A stretch of 64,000 bases of DNA, taken from positions 603,020 through 667,019 of the forward strand of contig NZ_WTYU01000002.1 in NCBI RefSeq assembly GCF_009827615.1, read 5' to 3'. The position numbers and the translations under genes are program-made. The stretch comes from Allopontixanthobacter confluentis. GTDB taxonomy: Bacteria > Pseudomonadota > Alphaproteobacteria > Sphingomonadales > Sphingomonadaceae. Positions within the stretch are counted from its first letter, which is position 1. Each line of letters begins with the position of its first letter. Of the stretch, positions 34,055 to 42,812 are shown piece by piece. A model generated the notes under the pieces. That model saw only the letters and a list, made by a program, of their open reading frames with translations. It was not told where the DNA came from and did not search any database.

Positions 34055-36775
34055 ATGCAGGCAGACTGGCCCGATGCGATTGATCGCGCGCGCAAACATG
34101 CGCCGTTTCTGGCGCGCGGGCTGGAACGCCTGCCGGAAATAGCCGCCCTGCTGCAACAGGGGCGCGGTGAAGATGCGCTGCACTTGGCGCGTGCGGCGGG
34201 CGAAATCCGCGATGTTGCAACCGATGATGTGGGCGTGATCCTGCGGCGTGAACGGCTGGCCCATGCAGTGGTGCTGGCCATCGGCGATCTGGCGGGCGCA
34301 TTTCCCGTGGACCGGGTGATGCGCGAATTGTCATCGCTGGCCGACCGCGCGCTGGATGCAGCCATCAGCGCGGCCATTGCGCGGCGGGTGCCGGGCACAG
34401 CGCCAGCGGGCTTCATCGCTCTTGCGCTGGGAAAACATGGCGCGTGCGAATTGAATTACAGTTCCGATATCGACCCCATCCTGCTGTTCGATCCTGAATT
34501 GCTGCCCCGGCGCGAGCGGGATGAGCCGGGCGAGGCAGCGCAGCGTTATGCCCGCGATATTGTCCAGATGCTGGCCAGTAACACTGCCGAGGGGTATGTA
34601 TTTCGCGTGGACCTGCGACTGCGTCCGGCATCGGAAGTCAGCCCGCTCGCCATTTCGCTGGGCGCGGCGCTGACCCATTACGAATCGTCCGCCCTTACCT
34701 GGGAACGTGCCGCTTTCATCCGCGCCCGCGCCTGTTCGGGCGATGTGGAAGGCGGCGAGGCGTTCCTTGCCGCCATCCGGCCATTTGTCTGGCGCCGCAG
34801 CCTCGATTTCGGCGCGATCGAGGAAATTGGCCGCCTGACCGCGCGCATCAGGGCCAATTACAAGGGGCCCAAACAGCCCGGCCCCGGCTTCAATCTGAAA
34901 CATGGACGCGGCGGCATCCGCGAAGTGGAATTCTTCGCCCAGACACACCAGCTGATCCATGGCGGGCGCGATCCTTCGCTCCGGATGCGCGGCACCCGTC
35001 CGGCGCTGGATGCGCTGGCCGCAGCCGGGCTGATTTCCGCCGAAGATGCCAGCGTGGTCGGCAATGCCTATGACCGGCTGCGGGTGCTGGAACATCGGTT
35101 GCAAATGGTGGCAGACCAGCAGACCCATGCGCTGCCGTCGGGCGAGGCGCTGGATAATGTGGCACAATTTGAAGGGCTGGCGGGCGGGGCCGCGCTGGTC
35201 GCGCAGGTGGCCGAATTGACCGAGGCTGTAGGCCAGAGGTTTGACCGGCTGATTGATGCAGGCGGCGCATCATCCCACGCAGGTGCCGCGGCACCAGCGG
35301 GGCTGCCCGGCCAGTTGGAACAGCTTGGCTTTGCTGATCCTGCCGCGCTGGCAAGCCGGATAGAGGGGTGGACAGATGGCCATATCCGCGCCCTGCGCAG
35401 CCCGGCGGCGTGCAAGGCATTTGACGCCATTTTGCCCGATGTGCTGCAGGCACTGGCCGATGCGCCCGACCCCGAGCGGGCGCTGCTGCGCTGGGAAGCG
35501 ATGCTGGCCGGCGCGCCTTCTGCCATCAATCTGTTCCGCCTGCTGGAAGCGCGGCCGGGCCTGTTGGACCAGCTGGTCAAGGTGCTGACGCTGGCCCAGC
35601 CGCTGGCCGATGAACTGGGCCGCCGCCCCGAATTGCTGGATGCGCTGATTGATCGCAGCGCGCTGGATTTGCCGGGCAGCGTGGCTGACCTTGCCAATGC
35701 CATGTCGCGCAAGGAAGACGATGATGATTACGAGCGGCGGCTGGACCGCATCCGCGTCGTCACCAGCGAAAAACGTTTCGCGCTGGGCGTGCAACTGATC
35801 GAGGCGGCGCATGATCCGCTGGAAATCGGCGCGGCGCTGTCGCGGCTGGCAGAAGCGGCGCTATGCGTTGCCGCGACTGCCGCGCGCGAGGAATTTGTGA
35901 AAGTGCATGGCACTGTGGCTGGTAGCGAATTGATGGTGCTGGGCCTTGGCCGGCTGGGCGGGGGCGTGCTGACCCATGCGTCCGATCTCGACATTATTTT
36001 CCTGTTTACCGGCACCCATGAAGGCGAATCGGATGGGGGCCGCGATGGAGGGCGCCCGCTGGGTGCAACACTCTATTTCAACCGGCTGGCACAGCGGGTC
36101 AGCGGCGCTCTCAGCGTGCCCACCGCAGAAGGCGCCTTGTATGAAGTGGATACGCGGCTGCGCCCGCAGGGCAAACAGGGTCCGCTGGCAGTCAGCCTCG
36201 ACAGTTTTGCCCGTTACCAGCAGGAAAGCGCGTGGACGTGGGAGCATATGGCGCTGACACGGGCCCGCCCGCTGTTCGGATCGCCCGATGCCTGCGCCCG
36301 ATTAAGCGGCATCATTGCCGATGTGCTGCAAACCCCGCGTGATGCAACCAGCCTGCGCGAAGACGTGCTGCAGATGCGCGCCGATATGGCGCGGCACAAA
36401 CCCGCCAAAGGCCCGCTCGATGCCAAGCTGTCACGCGGCGGATTGGTCGATCTGGAATTTCTGGTGCATTATCTGCAATTGCGCGACCGCACGGCGCTGA
36501 CACCGCATCTGGGCGAAGCGGTGGCGGGGCTGGTTGATGCAGGGCTGGTGCCGCAATCCCTGGTGGCCGCGCATGATCTGATGACGCGGATGCTGGTTGC
36601 AACGCGCCTGCTGGCGCCTGATCTGGCGCTTCCGGCGCCTGCCTCGGCCCGGGTGCTGGCGGCGGCCTGCGGATGCAGCGACGGGCCGGGTCTGCTGCGT
36701 GCTTTCGCGGATGCCCGCGCCCAGGTCGCGGACATCTGGAGCACCGTTCTGGACAGCAAACTGGAGAGCGAATGA
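34055..36775 (+). CDS. glnE: Bifunctional glutamine synthetase adenylyltransferase/deadenylyltransferase
   Basis: A 906-residue enzyme that adds and removes AMP on glutamine synthetase in response to nitrogen state. Two nucleotidyltransferase domains are seen: the first with GKHGACELNYSSDIDPILLF near residue 127 (deadenylylation), the second with GLGRLGGGVLTHASDLDIIF near 629 (adenylylation), each followed by a helical GlnD/PII-type domain (HGRGGIREVEFFAQ and SRGGLVDLEFLVHYLQL). ATG 34055 follows GGGGAGGG; a TTG 12 codons earlier is less likely. The stop overlaps the bcp start region. Interaction with PII protein is family knowledge. Confidence 0.95.
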   Translation: MQADWPDAIDRARKHAPFLARGLERLPEIAALLQQGRGEDALHLARAAGEIRDVATDDVGVILRRERLAHAVVLAIGDLAGAFPVDRVMRELSSLADRALDAAISAAIARRVPGTAPAGFIALALGKHGACELNYSSDIDPILLFDPELLPRRERDEPGEAAQRYARDIVQMLASNTAEGYVFRVDLRLRPASEVSPLAISLGAALTHYESSALTWERAAFIRARACSGDVEGGEAFLAAIRPFVWRRSLDFGAIEEIGRLTARIRANYKGPKQPGPGFNLKHGRGGIREVEFFAQTHQLIHGGRDPSLRMRGTRPALDALAAAGLISAEDASVVGNAYDRLRVLEHRLQMVADQQTHALPSGEALDNVAQFEGLAGGAALVAQVAELTEAVGQRFDRLIDAGGASSHAGAAAPAGLPGQLEQLGFADPAALASRIEGWTDGHIRALRSPAACKAFDAILPDVLQALADAPDPERALLRWEAMLAGAPSAINLFRLLEARPGLLDQLVKVLTLAQPLADELGRRPELLDALIDRSALDLPGSVADLANAMSRKEDDDDYERRLDRIRVVTSEKRFALGVQLIEAAHDPLEIGAALSRLAEAALCVAATAAREEFVKVHGTVAGSELMVLGLGRLGGGVLTHASDLDIIFLFTGTHEGESDGGRDGGRPLGATLYFNRLAQRVSGALSVPTAEGALYEVDTRLRPQGKQGPLAVSLDSFARYQQESAWTWEHMALTRARPLFGSPDACARLSGIIADVLQTPRDATSLREDVLQMRADMARHKPAKGPLDAKLSRGGLVDLEFLVHYLQLRDRTALTPHLGEAVAGLVDAGLVPQSLVAAHDLMTRMLVATRLLAPDLALPAPASARVLAAACGCSDGPGLLRAFADARAQVADIWSTVLDSKLESE

Positions 36776-37245
36776 TGACCGATTATAATCCCGGCACCGC
36801 AGTGGCGGATATTGCGCTGGAAACCACCGATGGCGGCAGCGTCAGACCATCCGATTTTCGGGGCCGCAAGCTGGTGCTGTTCTTTTATCCCAAGGACAAC
36901 ACGCCCGGCTGCACGACCGAGGCGAAGGATTTCTCGGCATTGAAGGCAGAGTTTGAACAGGCCGGTGCCGCAGTTTTGGGGGTGAGCAAGGATACGCCGA
37001 AGAAACATCTCAATTTCATCACCAAACAAGGCCTGACGGTTGATCTGGCAACCGATGCCGAAACCGGCGGCCTGTCCGATGAAATGGGAATCTGGACCGA
37101 AAAACAGATGTATGGGAAAACCTATATGGGCATGGTCCGCACCACGTTCCTGATTGATGCAGAAGGCCGGATCGCGCGGAGATGGGACAAGGTGCGGGTA
37201 AAGGGCCACGCCCACGAAGTGCTGGAAGCTGCGCGCAGTCTGTGA
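36775..37245 (+). CDS. bcp: Thioredoxin-dependent thiol peroxidase (Bcp/peroxiredoxin Q)
   Basis: A 156-residue peroxiredoxin that reduces hydroperoxides. The fold motif is KLVLFFYPKDNTPGCTTEAK near residue 33, with the peroxidatic Cys in PGCTTE and the Arg in VRTTFLIDAEGRI near 120. The typical resolving Cys five residues after the peroxidatic one is absent (GCTTEAKDF), so it may work as a 1-Cys enzyme or resolve with a partner. Start at 36775 (TGATG) or 36772 (ATGA) overlaps the glnE stop; GGAG lies 8 or 5 bases upstream. Confidence 0.93.
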   Translation: MTDYNPGTAVADIALETTDGGSVRPSDFRGRKLVLFFYPKDNTPGCTTEAKDFSALKAEFEQAGAAVLGVSKDTPKKHLNFITKQGLTVDLATDAETGGLSDEMGIWTEKQMYGKTYMGMVRTTFLIDAEGRIARRWDKVRVKGHAHEVLEAARSL

Positions 37246-38096
37246 ACATCACGGCTTCCACCAAGCCAGCGCGCGCGCCTGCCATGCCGCCTGAGCTGCC
37301 GCCCGAACTGCCGCCTGTATCAGGCGCAATCCGTTCTGCATTGCTGACAGCTGACCCGCAGGCCAAGGTCATGGCCACGCGCGAAGTTGCGCGGGCATGG
37401 CGTCAGGGCCGGCTCGGTTTCTGTTTCGATGACGTCATGCCGGACAAGCCTGAATGGCCAGCCTCTCCGCAATTGCTGCCGCCGGGCCAGATGCCGCGCC
37501 GCGGGCAGGGTTCTGCCCATGGCCGCACCGCATTGTGGCACGCGCTGGCGCATATTGAATTTGTGGCGATTGACCTCGCGCTGGACATGGCCGGGCGCTT
37601 CGGCGCGCAGATGGGGCCTGAATTCGTGACGGATTTTCTGTCAGTAGCGGCGGATGAAGCAATGCATTTCGCCCTGCTTGATCGCAAGCTGAAGACCCTT
37701 GGCAGCCATTATGGCGCGCTGCCGGCGCATGACGGATTGTGGCAGGCGGCTTGTGAAACGCAGCATGACGTCGCAGCGCGATTGGCGATCGTGCCGATGG
37801 TGCTGGAAGCGCGCGGGCTGGATGTGACGCCAGCGACCATCAGCCGCGTCGAATCGCAGGGGGACAAAAATGGTGTCCGCATCCTGAGTCGCATACTTGA
37901 CGATGAAATCCGGCACGTTCGCTTCGGCACCAAGCACTTTATCGCGCTGTGCGAGCAGACAGGGATCGATCCCCAGAGCCACTGGAAATCCTTACTGAAA
38001 AGTTATTTTCGGGGGGGTCTGAAAGCCCCATTTAACGACTCAGCGCGTCTCGCAGCCGGTTTATCGCGAGACTTCTACGCTGGTATTGCGTCGTAA
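37242..38096 (+). CDS. DUF455 ferritin-like protein
   Basis: A 284-residue protein with a helical ferritin-like core. Metal-ligand type motifs are HIEFVAIDLALD near residue 106, ADEAMHFALLDRKL near 140, VLEARGLDVTP near 190 and DDEIRHVRFGTKHF near 220, which gives the E...ExxH pattern expected of a di-iron four-helix bundle. The family is uncharacterised; related proteins include diiron hydroxylases and amine oxidases. It starts with GTG 37242, overlapping the bcp stop (GTGA). Residues 16-26 are a Pro-Glu-Leu repeat coded by a 12-base duplication (PPELPPELPP). Confidence 0.8.
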   Translation: MNITASTKPARAPAMPPELPPELPPVSGAIRSALLTADPQAKVMATREVARAWRQGRLGFCFDDVMPDKPEWPASPQLLPPGQMPRRGQGSAHGRTALWHALAHIEFVAIDLALDMAGRFGAQMGPEFVTDFLSVAADEAMHFALLDRKLKTLGSHYGALPAHDGLWQAACETQHDVAARLAIVPMVLEARGLDVTPATISRVESQGDKNGVRILSRILDDEIRHVRFGTKHFIALCEQTGIDPQSHWKSLLKSYFRGGLKAPFNDSARLAAGLSRDFYAGIAS

Positions 38097-38245
38097 AGAT
38101 TTTCACGTCTAACCCATAATCACTGAAACGGCGGGGGGTTCCAAAGTTTCATAAAAAAGTTTCGCAGCAGTCGGCAACCGGCTGATTGCTGATGGAACGG
38201 GGGTCTTGGCGATGCTGCAACGGCATCGCAGAAAAGGACGGGTTT

Positions 38246-38938
38246 GTGGTCGGATTTCTGAAGAATAGCCGGATGTCTGCGTTGGCGGTAATCGCCTGCG
38301 GTTTCCTGGCACTGGGCGCATCGCCCGCATTGGCCAACAGCAGCGCGGCAACAGCCGACATGACCGCAGCGGTCCGTGATGCCAATACTTCTTCTGCCAG
38401 CGGCGGTGATGACCAGTTCCGCAATCTCTTCGCCAGCTGGGAAGCGCTCGACAGCGGTGCCATTTCCTCCCCGACGACTTCGGTGGCCATTCCTTCGCGG
38501 ATGCCACTGGCCGCAGCCAAGCTGACCAGCGATTATGGCATGCGCACCCACCCGGTAATCGGTGGCCGCCGCGCCCATAAGGGTGTCGATCTTTCCGCTC
38601 CTACCGGCACACCTGTCTATGCCACAGCAGACGGTATCGTCGGCAAGGCAGAACATTTCAGCAGCTATGGTCTCTATGTCCAGATCGAACATGGCGCAGA
38701 ACTTGAAACCCGCTTCGCCCATATGTCGAAGCTGGCCGTGGCTGAAGGCCAGCGCGTCAACAAGGGTGATGTCATCGGTTATGTCGGTTCCACCGGCCGT
38801 TCCACCGGCCCGCACCTGCATTACGAAGTCCGCATTGCCGGTGAAGCAGTAAATCCCATTCCTTACATGGTCGAAACAGAAGCCCAGCAGGCATTTGCAC
38901 TGGCCATGGGTGATGGTGGCCGCGGCGGTCCTGAATAA
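38246..38938 (+). CDS. Secreted M23-family peptidase (lysostaphin-like)
   Basis: A 230-residue protein with a signal peptide (about 1-30, NSRMSALAVIACGFLALGAS then PALA cleavage) and a C-terminal LytM/M23 domain. The metal ligands are in HKGVDLSAPTGTPV near residue 112 (HxxxD) and GPHLHYEVRIAGE near 190 (HxH), so the zinc site looks complete. The family cleaves peptide cross-links of peptidoglycan, or activates amidases when inactive. Start GTG 38246 has AAGGA 8 bases before it; an ATG within the signal (38273) is possible. Followed by three hairpins and a strong terminator. Confidence 0.9.
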   Translation: MVGFLKNSRMSALAVIACGFLALGASPALANSSAATADMTAAVRDANTSSASGGDDQFRNLFASWEALDSGAISSPTTSVAIPSRMPLAAAKLTSDYGMRTHPVIGGRRAHKGVDLSAPTGTPVYATADGIVGKAEHFSSYGLYVQIEHGAELETRFAHMSKLAVAEGQRVNKGDVIGYVGSTGRSTGPHLHYEVRIAGEAVNPIPYMVETEAQQAFALAMGDGGRGGPE

Positions 38939-38964
38939 TCGCCAGTAATACAGAATAAATTCAT

Positions 38965-39007
38965 GCCCCGAACCGCAATCGGGGCAAGACATCGGAGGGG
39001 ATGTCTT
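38965..39007 (+). other. Two hairpins in the 3' region of the M23 peptidase gene
   Basis: Stem GCCCCG/CGGGGC (38965-38970 with 38980-38985) is followed at once by the 8-bp perfect stem AAGACATC/GATGTCTT (38986-38993 with 39000-39007), whose loop is GGAGGG. The pair stands directly before the terminator at 39015. The stretch could be a processed 3'-UTR RNA. On the other strand the loop reads CCCTCC, an anti-Shine-Dalgarno sequence. Confidence 0.4.
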
Positions 39008-39014
39008 GAATGAA

Positions 39015-39047
39015 GGTGGCCGGAGCGATCCGGCCGCCTTTTTCTTT
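39015..39047 (+). terminator. Rho-independent terminator after the M23 peptidase gene
   Basis: Stem GGTGGCCGG (39015-39023) pairs with CCGGCCGCC (39030-39038; one G-T pair) around a 6-base loop, followed by TTTTTCTTT (39039-39047). A 9-bp GC-rich stem with a long T-run is a strong intrinsic terminator. Confidence 0.9.
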
Positions 39048-39119
39048 GTCTCGCCCGCAGGTGATTTTTCTTGTTCCGCGCCGCAGCCTGATTAGGCTGC
39101 ACTTCGGAAGAGGAACACT

Positions 39120-40658
39120 ATGCACCCGATACAACATGCAAAGACGCGCCCGGACCATCCTGCTGTCATCATGGCAGGCAGCGGGGACACAATAACGTAC
39201 CGGCAGATGGACGATGCAGCCAACCGCATGGCGCATTATTTGCGCAGTCAGGGGCTGGCAGAAGGCGATGCTTTCGGCCTGCTGATGGAAAACTGCGTCC
39301 ATTACCATGAAATACTCTGGGCCTCGCAGCGCGCGGGCACGGTCATGGTGCCCATTTCCACGCATCTCACGGCGGATGAAGTGGCCTATATTCTGGACGA
39401 CAGCGATGCCCGGTTGCTGGTGACCACCACAAAGTTTGATTCGCTGGTGGACCAGATGAAGGCCGCAGGCCTTGCGATTCCAACGCTCACTTATGGCGCG
39501 CCCGGTGCTGGCAGTGCAGAGGCCGTTCTGGCCGCGCAGCCTGCCACGCCGATTGATGACCAGTCTGCGGGCCGTGTCATGCTGTACAGTTCCGGCACCA
39601 CCGGCCGGCCCAAGGGCATCGTGCCTGCGCCGCCTGCCGACCCTGAGGTGGAGGCAGCAGTGCCGCTGATGGCCCTCGCAACCCAGGGCTTCCAGATCGC
39701 CGGTGACGGCAGCAGCATCTATCTGTCGCCCGCGCCCATGTATCATGCCGCCCCCCTGAGCTGGAGCAGCTGCATCCACCGACTTGGCGGGACCGTCGTG
39801 CTGATGGAAAAATTCGATCCCGAAGGCGCGTTGGCAGCGATCGAGAAATTTCGCATTACTGACAGCCAGTGGGTGCCGACCCATTTTCTGCGAATGCTGA
39901 AATTGCCGGAGGACGTGCGCGGTCGCTACGATCTTTCATCCCACAGCCACGCCATTCATGCGGCAGCGCCCTGCCCTGTGGATACCAAGCGGGCGATGAT
40001 CGACTGGTGGGGGCCGATTATCTTCGAATATTATGCCGGCAGCGAAGGCAATGGCATGACCATGGTCGCCAGCCCCGACTGGCTGACCCATCAGGGCACC
40101 GTGGGCCGCGCTATTCTGGGCACATTGCATATCTGCAAGGATGATGATGCAGAAGCGCAAGTGGGCGAAGAAGGGGTGATTTTTTTCGAAAGCCCCTATC
40201 CCTTTGCCTATCACAAGGATGAAGGCAAAACCGCCGAAGCCACCCATCCCAGCGGCTGGACGACGCTGGGCGATATTGGCAAGCTGGATGAAGACGGCTT
40301 CCTTTATCTGACCGACCGGCGCAGCAATATGATCATTTCCGGCGGGGTGAATATCTACCCGCAGGAGATCGAAAACCTGCTGGTGACGCATGAAAAGGTG
40401 ATGGATGCCGCCGTGATCGGCGCACCTGACGAGGATATGGGCGAAAAGGTGGTTGCCGTGGTCCAGCCGGTCGACATGGCGGCTGCGGGCGATGATCTGG
40501 AAGCAGAATTGCTGGCATATCTATCCACCAAATTAAGCCGGCTGAAACTGCCCCGCCTGTTTGATTTCAGGCCCGAACTGCCCCGCGAAGCCAATGGCAA
40601 ATTATACAAGCGCAAGCTGAAGGAAGAATACAGGATCCGCGCGCAAGAGGAGGCATGA
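39120..40658 (+). CDS. AMP-binding acyl-CoA synthetase
   Basis: A 512-residue adenylating enzyme that activates a carboxylic acid to its CoA thioester. The phosphate-binding loop is VMLYSSGTTGRPKGIVPAP near residue 155, the A5-type region is YYAGSEGNGMTMV near 305, the A7 region is GWTTLGDIGKLDEDGFLYLT near 378-397, the hinge is RRSNMIISGGVNIYPQEIE near 400, and the catalytic Lys is in LPREANGKLYKRKL near the end. GGAAGAGG precedes ATG 39120. It heads a cassette with a P450 and an SDR. Substrate unknown; the context suggests a hydroxylated or ring-derived acid. Confidence 0.9.
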   Translation: MHPIQHAKTRPDHPAVIMAGSGDTITYRQMDDAANRMAHYLRSQGLAEGDAFGLLMENCVHYHEILWASQRAGTVMVPISTHLTADEVAYILDDSDARLLVTTTKFDSLVDQMKAAGLAIPTLTYGAPGAGSAEAVLAAQPATPIDDQSAGRVMLYSSGTTGRPKGIVPAPPADPEVEAAVPLMALATQGFQIAGDGSSIYLSPAPMYHAAPLSWSSCIHRLGGTVVLMEKFDPEGALAAIEKFRITDSQWVPTHFLRMLKLPEDVRGRYDLSSHSHAIHAAAPCPVDTKRAMIDWWGPIIFEYYAGSEGNGMTMVASPDWLTHQGTVGRAILGTLHICKDDDAEAQVGEEGVIFFESPYPFAYHKDEGKTAEATHPSGWTTLGDIGKLDEDGFLYLTDRRSNMIISGGVNIYPQEIENLLVTHEKVMDAAVIGAPDEDMGEKVVAVVQPVDMAAAGDDLEAELLAYLSTKLSRLKLPRLFDFRPELPREANGKLYKRKLKEEYRIRAQEEA

Positions 40659-40661
40659 CCC

Positions 40662-41963
40662 ATGGCGACCGTAGCTGACAACACGCTGGATGCCGCAACC
40701 GCGCGGATGGTGATTGAGCCCAAATCCTATGCCCGGTGGGACGGTTTGCTCGATACATTTGACCACGTGCGCCAGACCATGCCGGTGGCCCGGGTCACGC
40801 CTGCGCAAGACGGGGTGTTTGACCCTTTCTGGCTGATCACCCGCTATGATGATGTGATGCGGATCAGCAAGGACAATGCCACCTTCCTCAACCATCCGCG
40901 CTCGGTGGTATTTTCGCTCACCGAAGGCATCGAATTTGCCAAGCACCTGACAGGGGGCAGCCCGCATATGGTGGCCAGCCTGGTCACTTTCGATGGCCCG
41001 ATACATATGAAATATCGCAAGCTGACGCAGGAATGGTTCATGCCCAAGAACCTGCGCCAGACCGAGGATGAAATTCGCAAACTGGCGCACCGCACGGTCG
41101 ACCGGCTGGTGGCAGCGGGCCCGGATGTGGATTTTGTAACGCAGGTGTCAGCGCCCTATCCGCTGCACGTGGTCATGCAGATCATGGGCGTGCCCGAAGA
41201 AGACGAGCCGCGGATGCTGATGCTGACGCAGCAATTGTTTGGCGGACAGGATGATGATCTCAACCAGTCGGGTCTGAAGGATTTGCCGCCCGAAGCAATC
41301 ACCCAGCTGGTGGCTGGCGCAGTGGCGGATTTCGAACAATATTTTGCTGGCATCACCGCGCAGAAACGGGCCGCGCCCACCAGCGATGTCGCCAGCATCA
41401 TCGCCAATGCCACGATTGACGGCGAGCCGCTGAATGACCGTGACATGATGGGCTATTTCATCATCCTGGCGGCTGCTGGCCATGATACGACATCGGCCTC
41501 CACTGCCGGTGCCATGCTGGCGCTCGCGCGTGATCCGGAACAATTTGCCCGGGTAAAGGCGGACCGTTCGCTGCTGGCCGGCATTGTCGAGGAAGCCATT
41601 CGCTGGACGACGCCGGTGCAGCATTTCATGCGCACGGCCGCCTGCGACACGGAAATTTCGGGACAGAAAATCGCTGCCGGTGACTGGCTGATGCTGAGTT
41701 ACATCGCCGCCAATCATGACCCTGCGCAATTTGAAAATCCGCGCAAATTCGATGCCGCGCGCAGCCCCAATCGGCATCTGGCGTTTGGCGCGGGCGCCCA
41801 TCAGTGTCTGGGCCTGCATCTGGCGCGGCTGGAAATGCGGATATTGTTCGAAGTTCTGCTCGATCGGCTGGATAGTATCGAGCTGGCAGGCGAGCCGCTG
41901 CGGTCCAATTCCACCTTTGTGGGCGGGCTGAAGACGTTGCCGCTGCGTATCAAGGCGCATTGA
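40662..41963 (+). CDS. Cytochrome P450
   Basis: A 433-residue soluble P450. The I-helix is IILAAAGHDTTSASTAGAML near residue 265, ExxR is EEAIRWTTPVQHF near 307, and the heme loop is FGAGAHQCLGLHLARLEMR near 372. The pattern AGHDTT and GAGAHQCLG fits the bacterial class I P450s that take electrons from a ferredoxin. It differs from the CYP153-type enzyme at 12-13 kb. The start is 3 bases after the ligase stop with a GAGGAGG site. Terpenoid, steroid or aromatic substrates are possible; not determinable here. Confidence 0.9.
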   Translation: MATVADNTLDAATARMVIEPKSYARWDGLLDTFDHVRQTMPVARVTPAQDGVFDPFWLITRYDDVMRISKDNATFLNHPRSVVFSLTEGIEFAKHLTGGSPHMVASLVTFDGPIHMKYRKLTQEWFMPKNLRQTEDEIRKLAHRTVDRLVAAGPDVDFVTQVSAPYPLHVVMQIMGVPEEDEPRMLMLTQQLFGGQDDDLNQSGLKDLPPEAITQLVAGAVADFEQYFAGITAQKRAAPTSDVASIIANATIDGEPLNDRDMMGYFIILAAAGHDTTSASTAGAMLALARDPEQFARVKADRSLLAGIVEEAIRWTTPVQHFMRTAACDTEISGQKIAAGDWLMLSYIAANHDPAQFENPRKFDAARSPNRHLAFGAGAHQCLGLHLARLEMRILFEVLLDRLDSIELAGEPLRSNSTFVGGLKTLPLRIKAH

Positions 41964-41965
41964 TC

Positions 41966-42727
41966 GTGGCTGCAACCCCGCCCACCATTGGCGCGGAGCT
42001 GGATTTTACCGGCAGGAAAGTGCTGGTCGTGGGCGGGTCGAGCGGCATTGGCAATGGCATCGCGCAGGCATTCCGCACGCGCGGCGCAGATGTTCATGTC
42101 TGGGGCACGAGGGCTTCTGCAACAGAGTATGTCAGCGACGCCGGGTCCGACCTTTCCGGGCTGGTATATGCGCAGGTTGATGTGGGCAATGGCGATGCGG
42201 TCGATCAGGCGGCGGCGCAATTTGGCGCGGCTGATGTGGTGGTATTGTGCCAGGGTGCAGTCCGCTATGGCCGGCAGGAATTTGAACGTGCTGGCTGGCA
42301 TGATGTGATGGACGTCAATCTCAATTCGGTCATGGATTGCGCCCGCGCGTTTCATGATGCGCTGGCAGCATCGGGCGGCAGTCTGATTATCATCAGTTCC
42401 ACCGGCGCCTATCATGCCATGGTCGGCAATCCTGCCTATGCGGCATCCAAGGCAGGGGCGGTCGCGCTGGTCAGAACATTGGGCGCGGCATGGGCGCGCG
42501 ATACTATCCGCGTGAACGGCATTGCGCCGGGCTATGTCGCCACCAAGATGACGCGGGTGACCACCGATAATGACCAGCGCATGGCAGGCGTGATCCGCGC
42601 CATTCCGCTGCGGCGCACTGGCCAGCCATCAGACATGGCGGGCGCGGCCTTGTTCCTGGCATCCCCGCTGGCGTCCTATATCATTGGTCAGACGCTGGTG
42701 GTGGATGGCGGGCTGTCGCTCGGCTGA
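41966..42727 (+). CDS. Short-chain dehydrogenase/reductase
   Basis: A 253-residue SDR. Cofactor motif VLVVGGSSGIGNGIAQAF (TGxxxGxG-type, with GGSSGIG) is near residue 20. The active site is ISSTGAYHAMVGNPAYAASKAG, Ser-Tyr-Lys near 140-160, and the late motif is NGIAPGYVATKMTRV near 180. It ends FLASPLASYIIGQTLVVDGG. GTG 41966 has AAGG upstream at a workable distance; a TTG at 41960 overlaps the P450 stop and is an alternative. As third gene of the ligase/P450/SDR cassette it probably oxidises or reduces the hydroxyl made by the P450. Confidence 0.9.
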   Translation: MAATPPTIGAELDFTGRKVLVVGGSSGIGNGIAQAFRTRGADVHVWGTRASATEYVSDAGSDLSGLVYAQVDVGNGDAVDQAAAQFGAADVVVLCQGAVRYGRQEFERAGWHDVMDVNLNSVMDCARAFHDALAASGGSLIIISSTGAYHAMVGNPAYAASKAGAVALVRTLGAAWARDTIRVNGIAPGYVATKMTRVTTDNDQRMAGVIRAIPLRRTGQPSDMAGAALFLASPLASYIIGQTLVVDGGLSLG

Positions 42728-42740
42728 CCGAAATTTAGAC

Positions 42741-42812
42741 CAGCAGTTTCAGCCAACAGGCTCAGCCAGCAGTTTCAGGCAGCAGTCTCAGGCAGCAGTT
42801 TCGGCCAACAGG
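42741..42812. repeat. 13-bp-phased tandem repeat at the 3' end of galU
   Basis: CAGCAGTTTCAG-type units begin at 42741, 42767, 42780 and 42793, spaced 26, 13 and 13 bases. A 20-base segment (CAGCAGTTTCAGCCAACAGG) at 42741-42760 recurs with one mismatch at 42793-42812, inside the galU C-terminal codons (LLAETAA). The array therefore duplicates the end of galU past its stop codon. Confidence 0.75.

Noticed and set aside
39010-39195. 61-codon ORF starting in the terminator region
   Set aside because: Its first codons lie in the terminator stem and it overlaps the acyl-CoA synthetase start; no ribosome site of its own.
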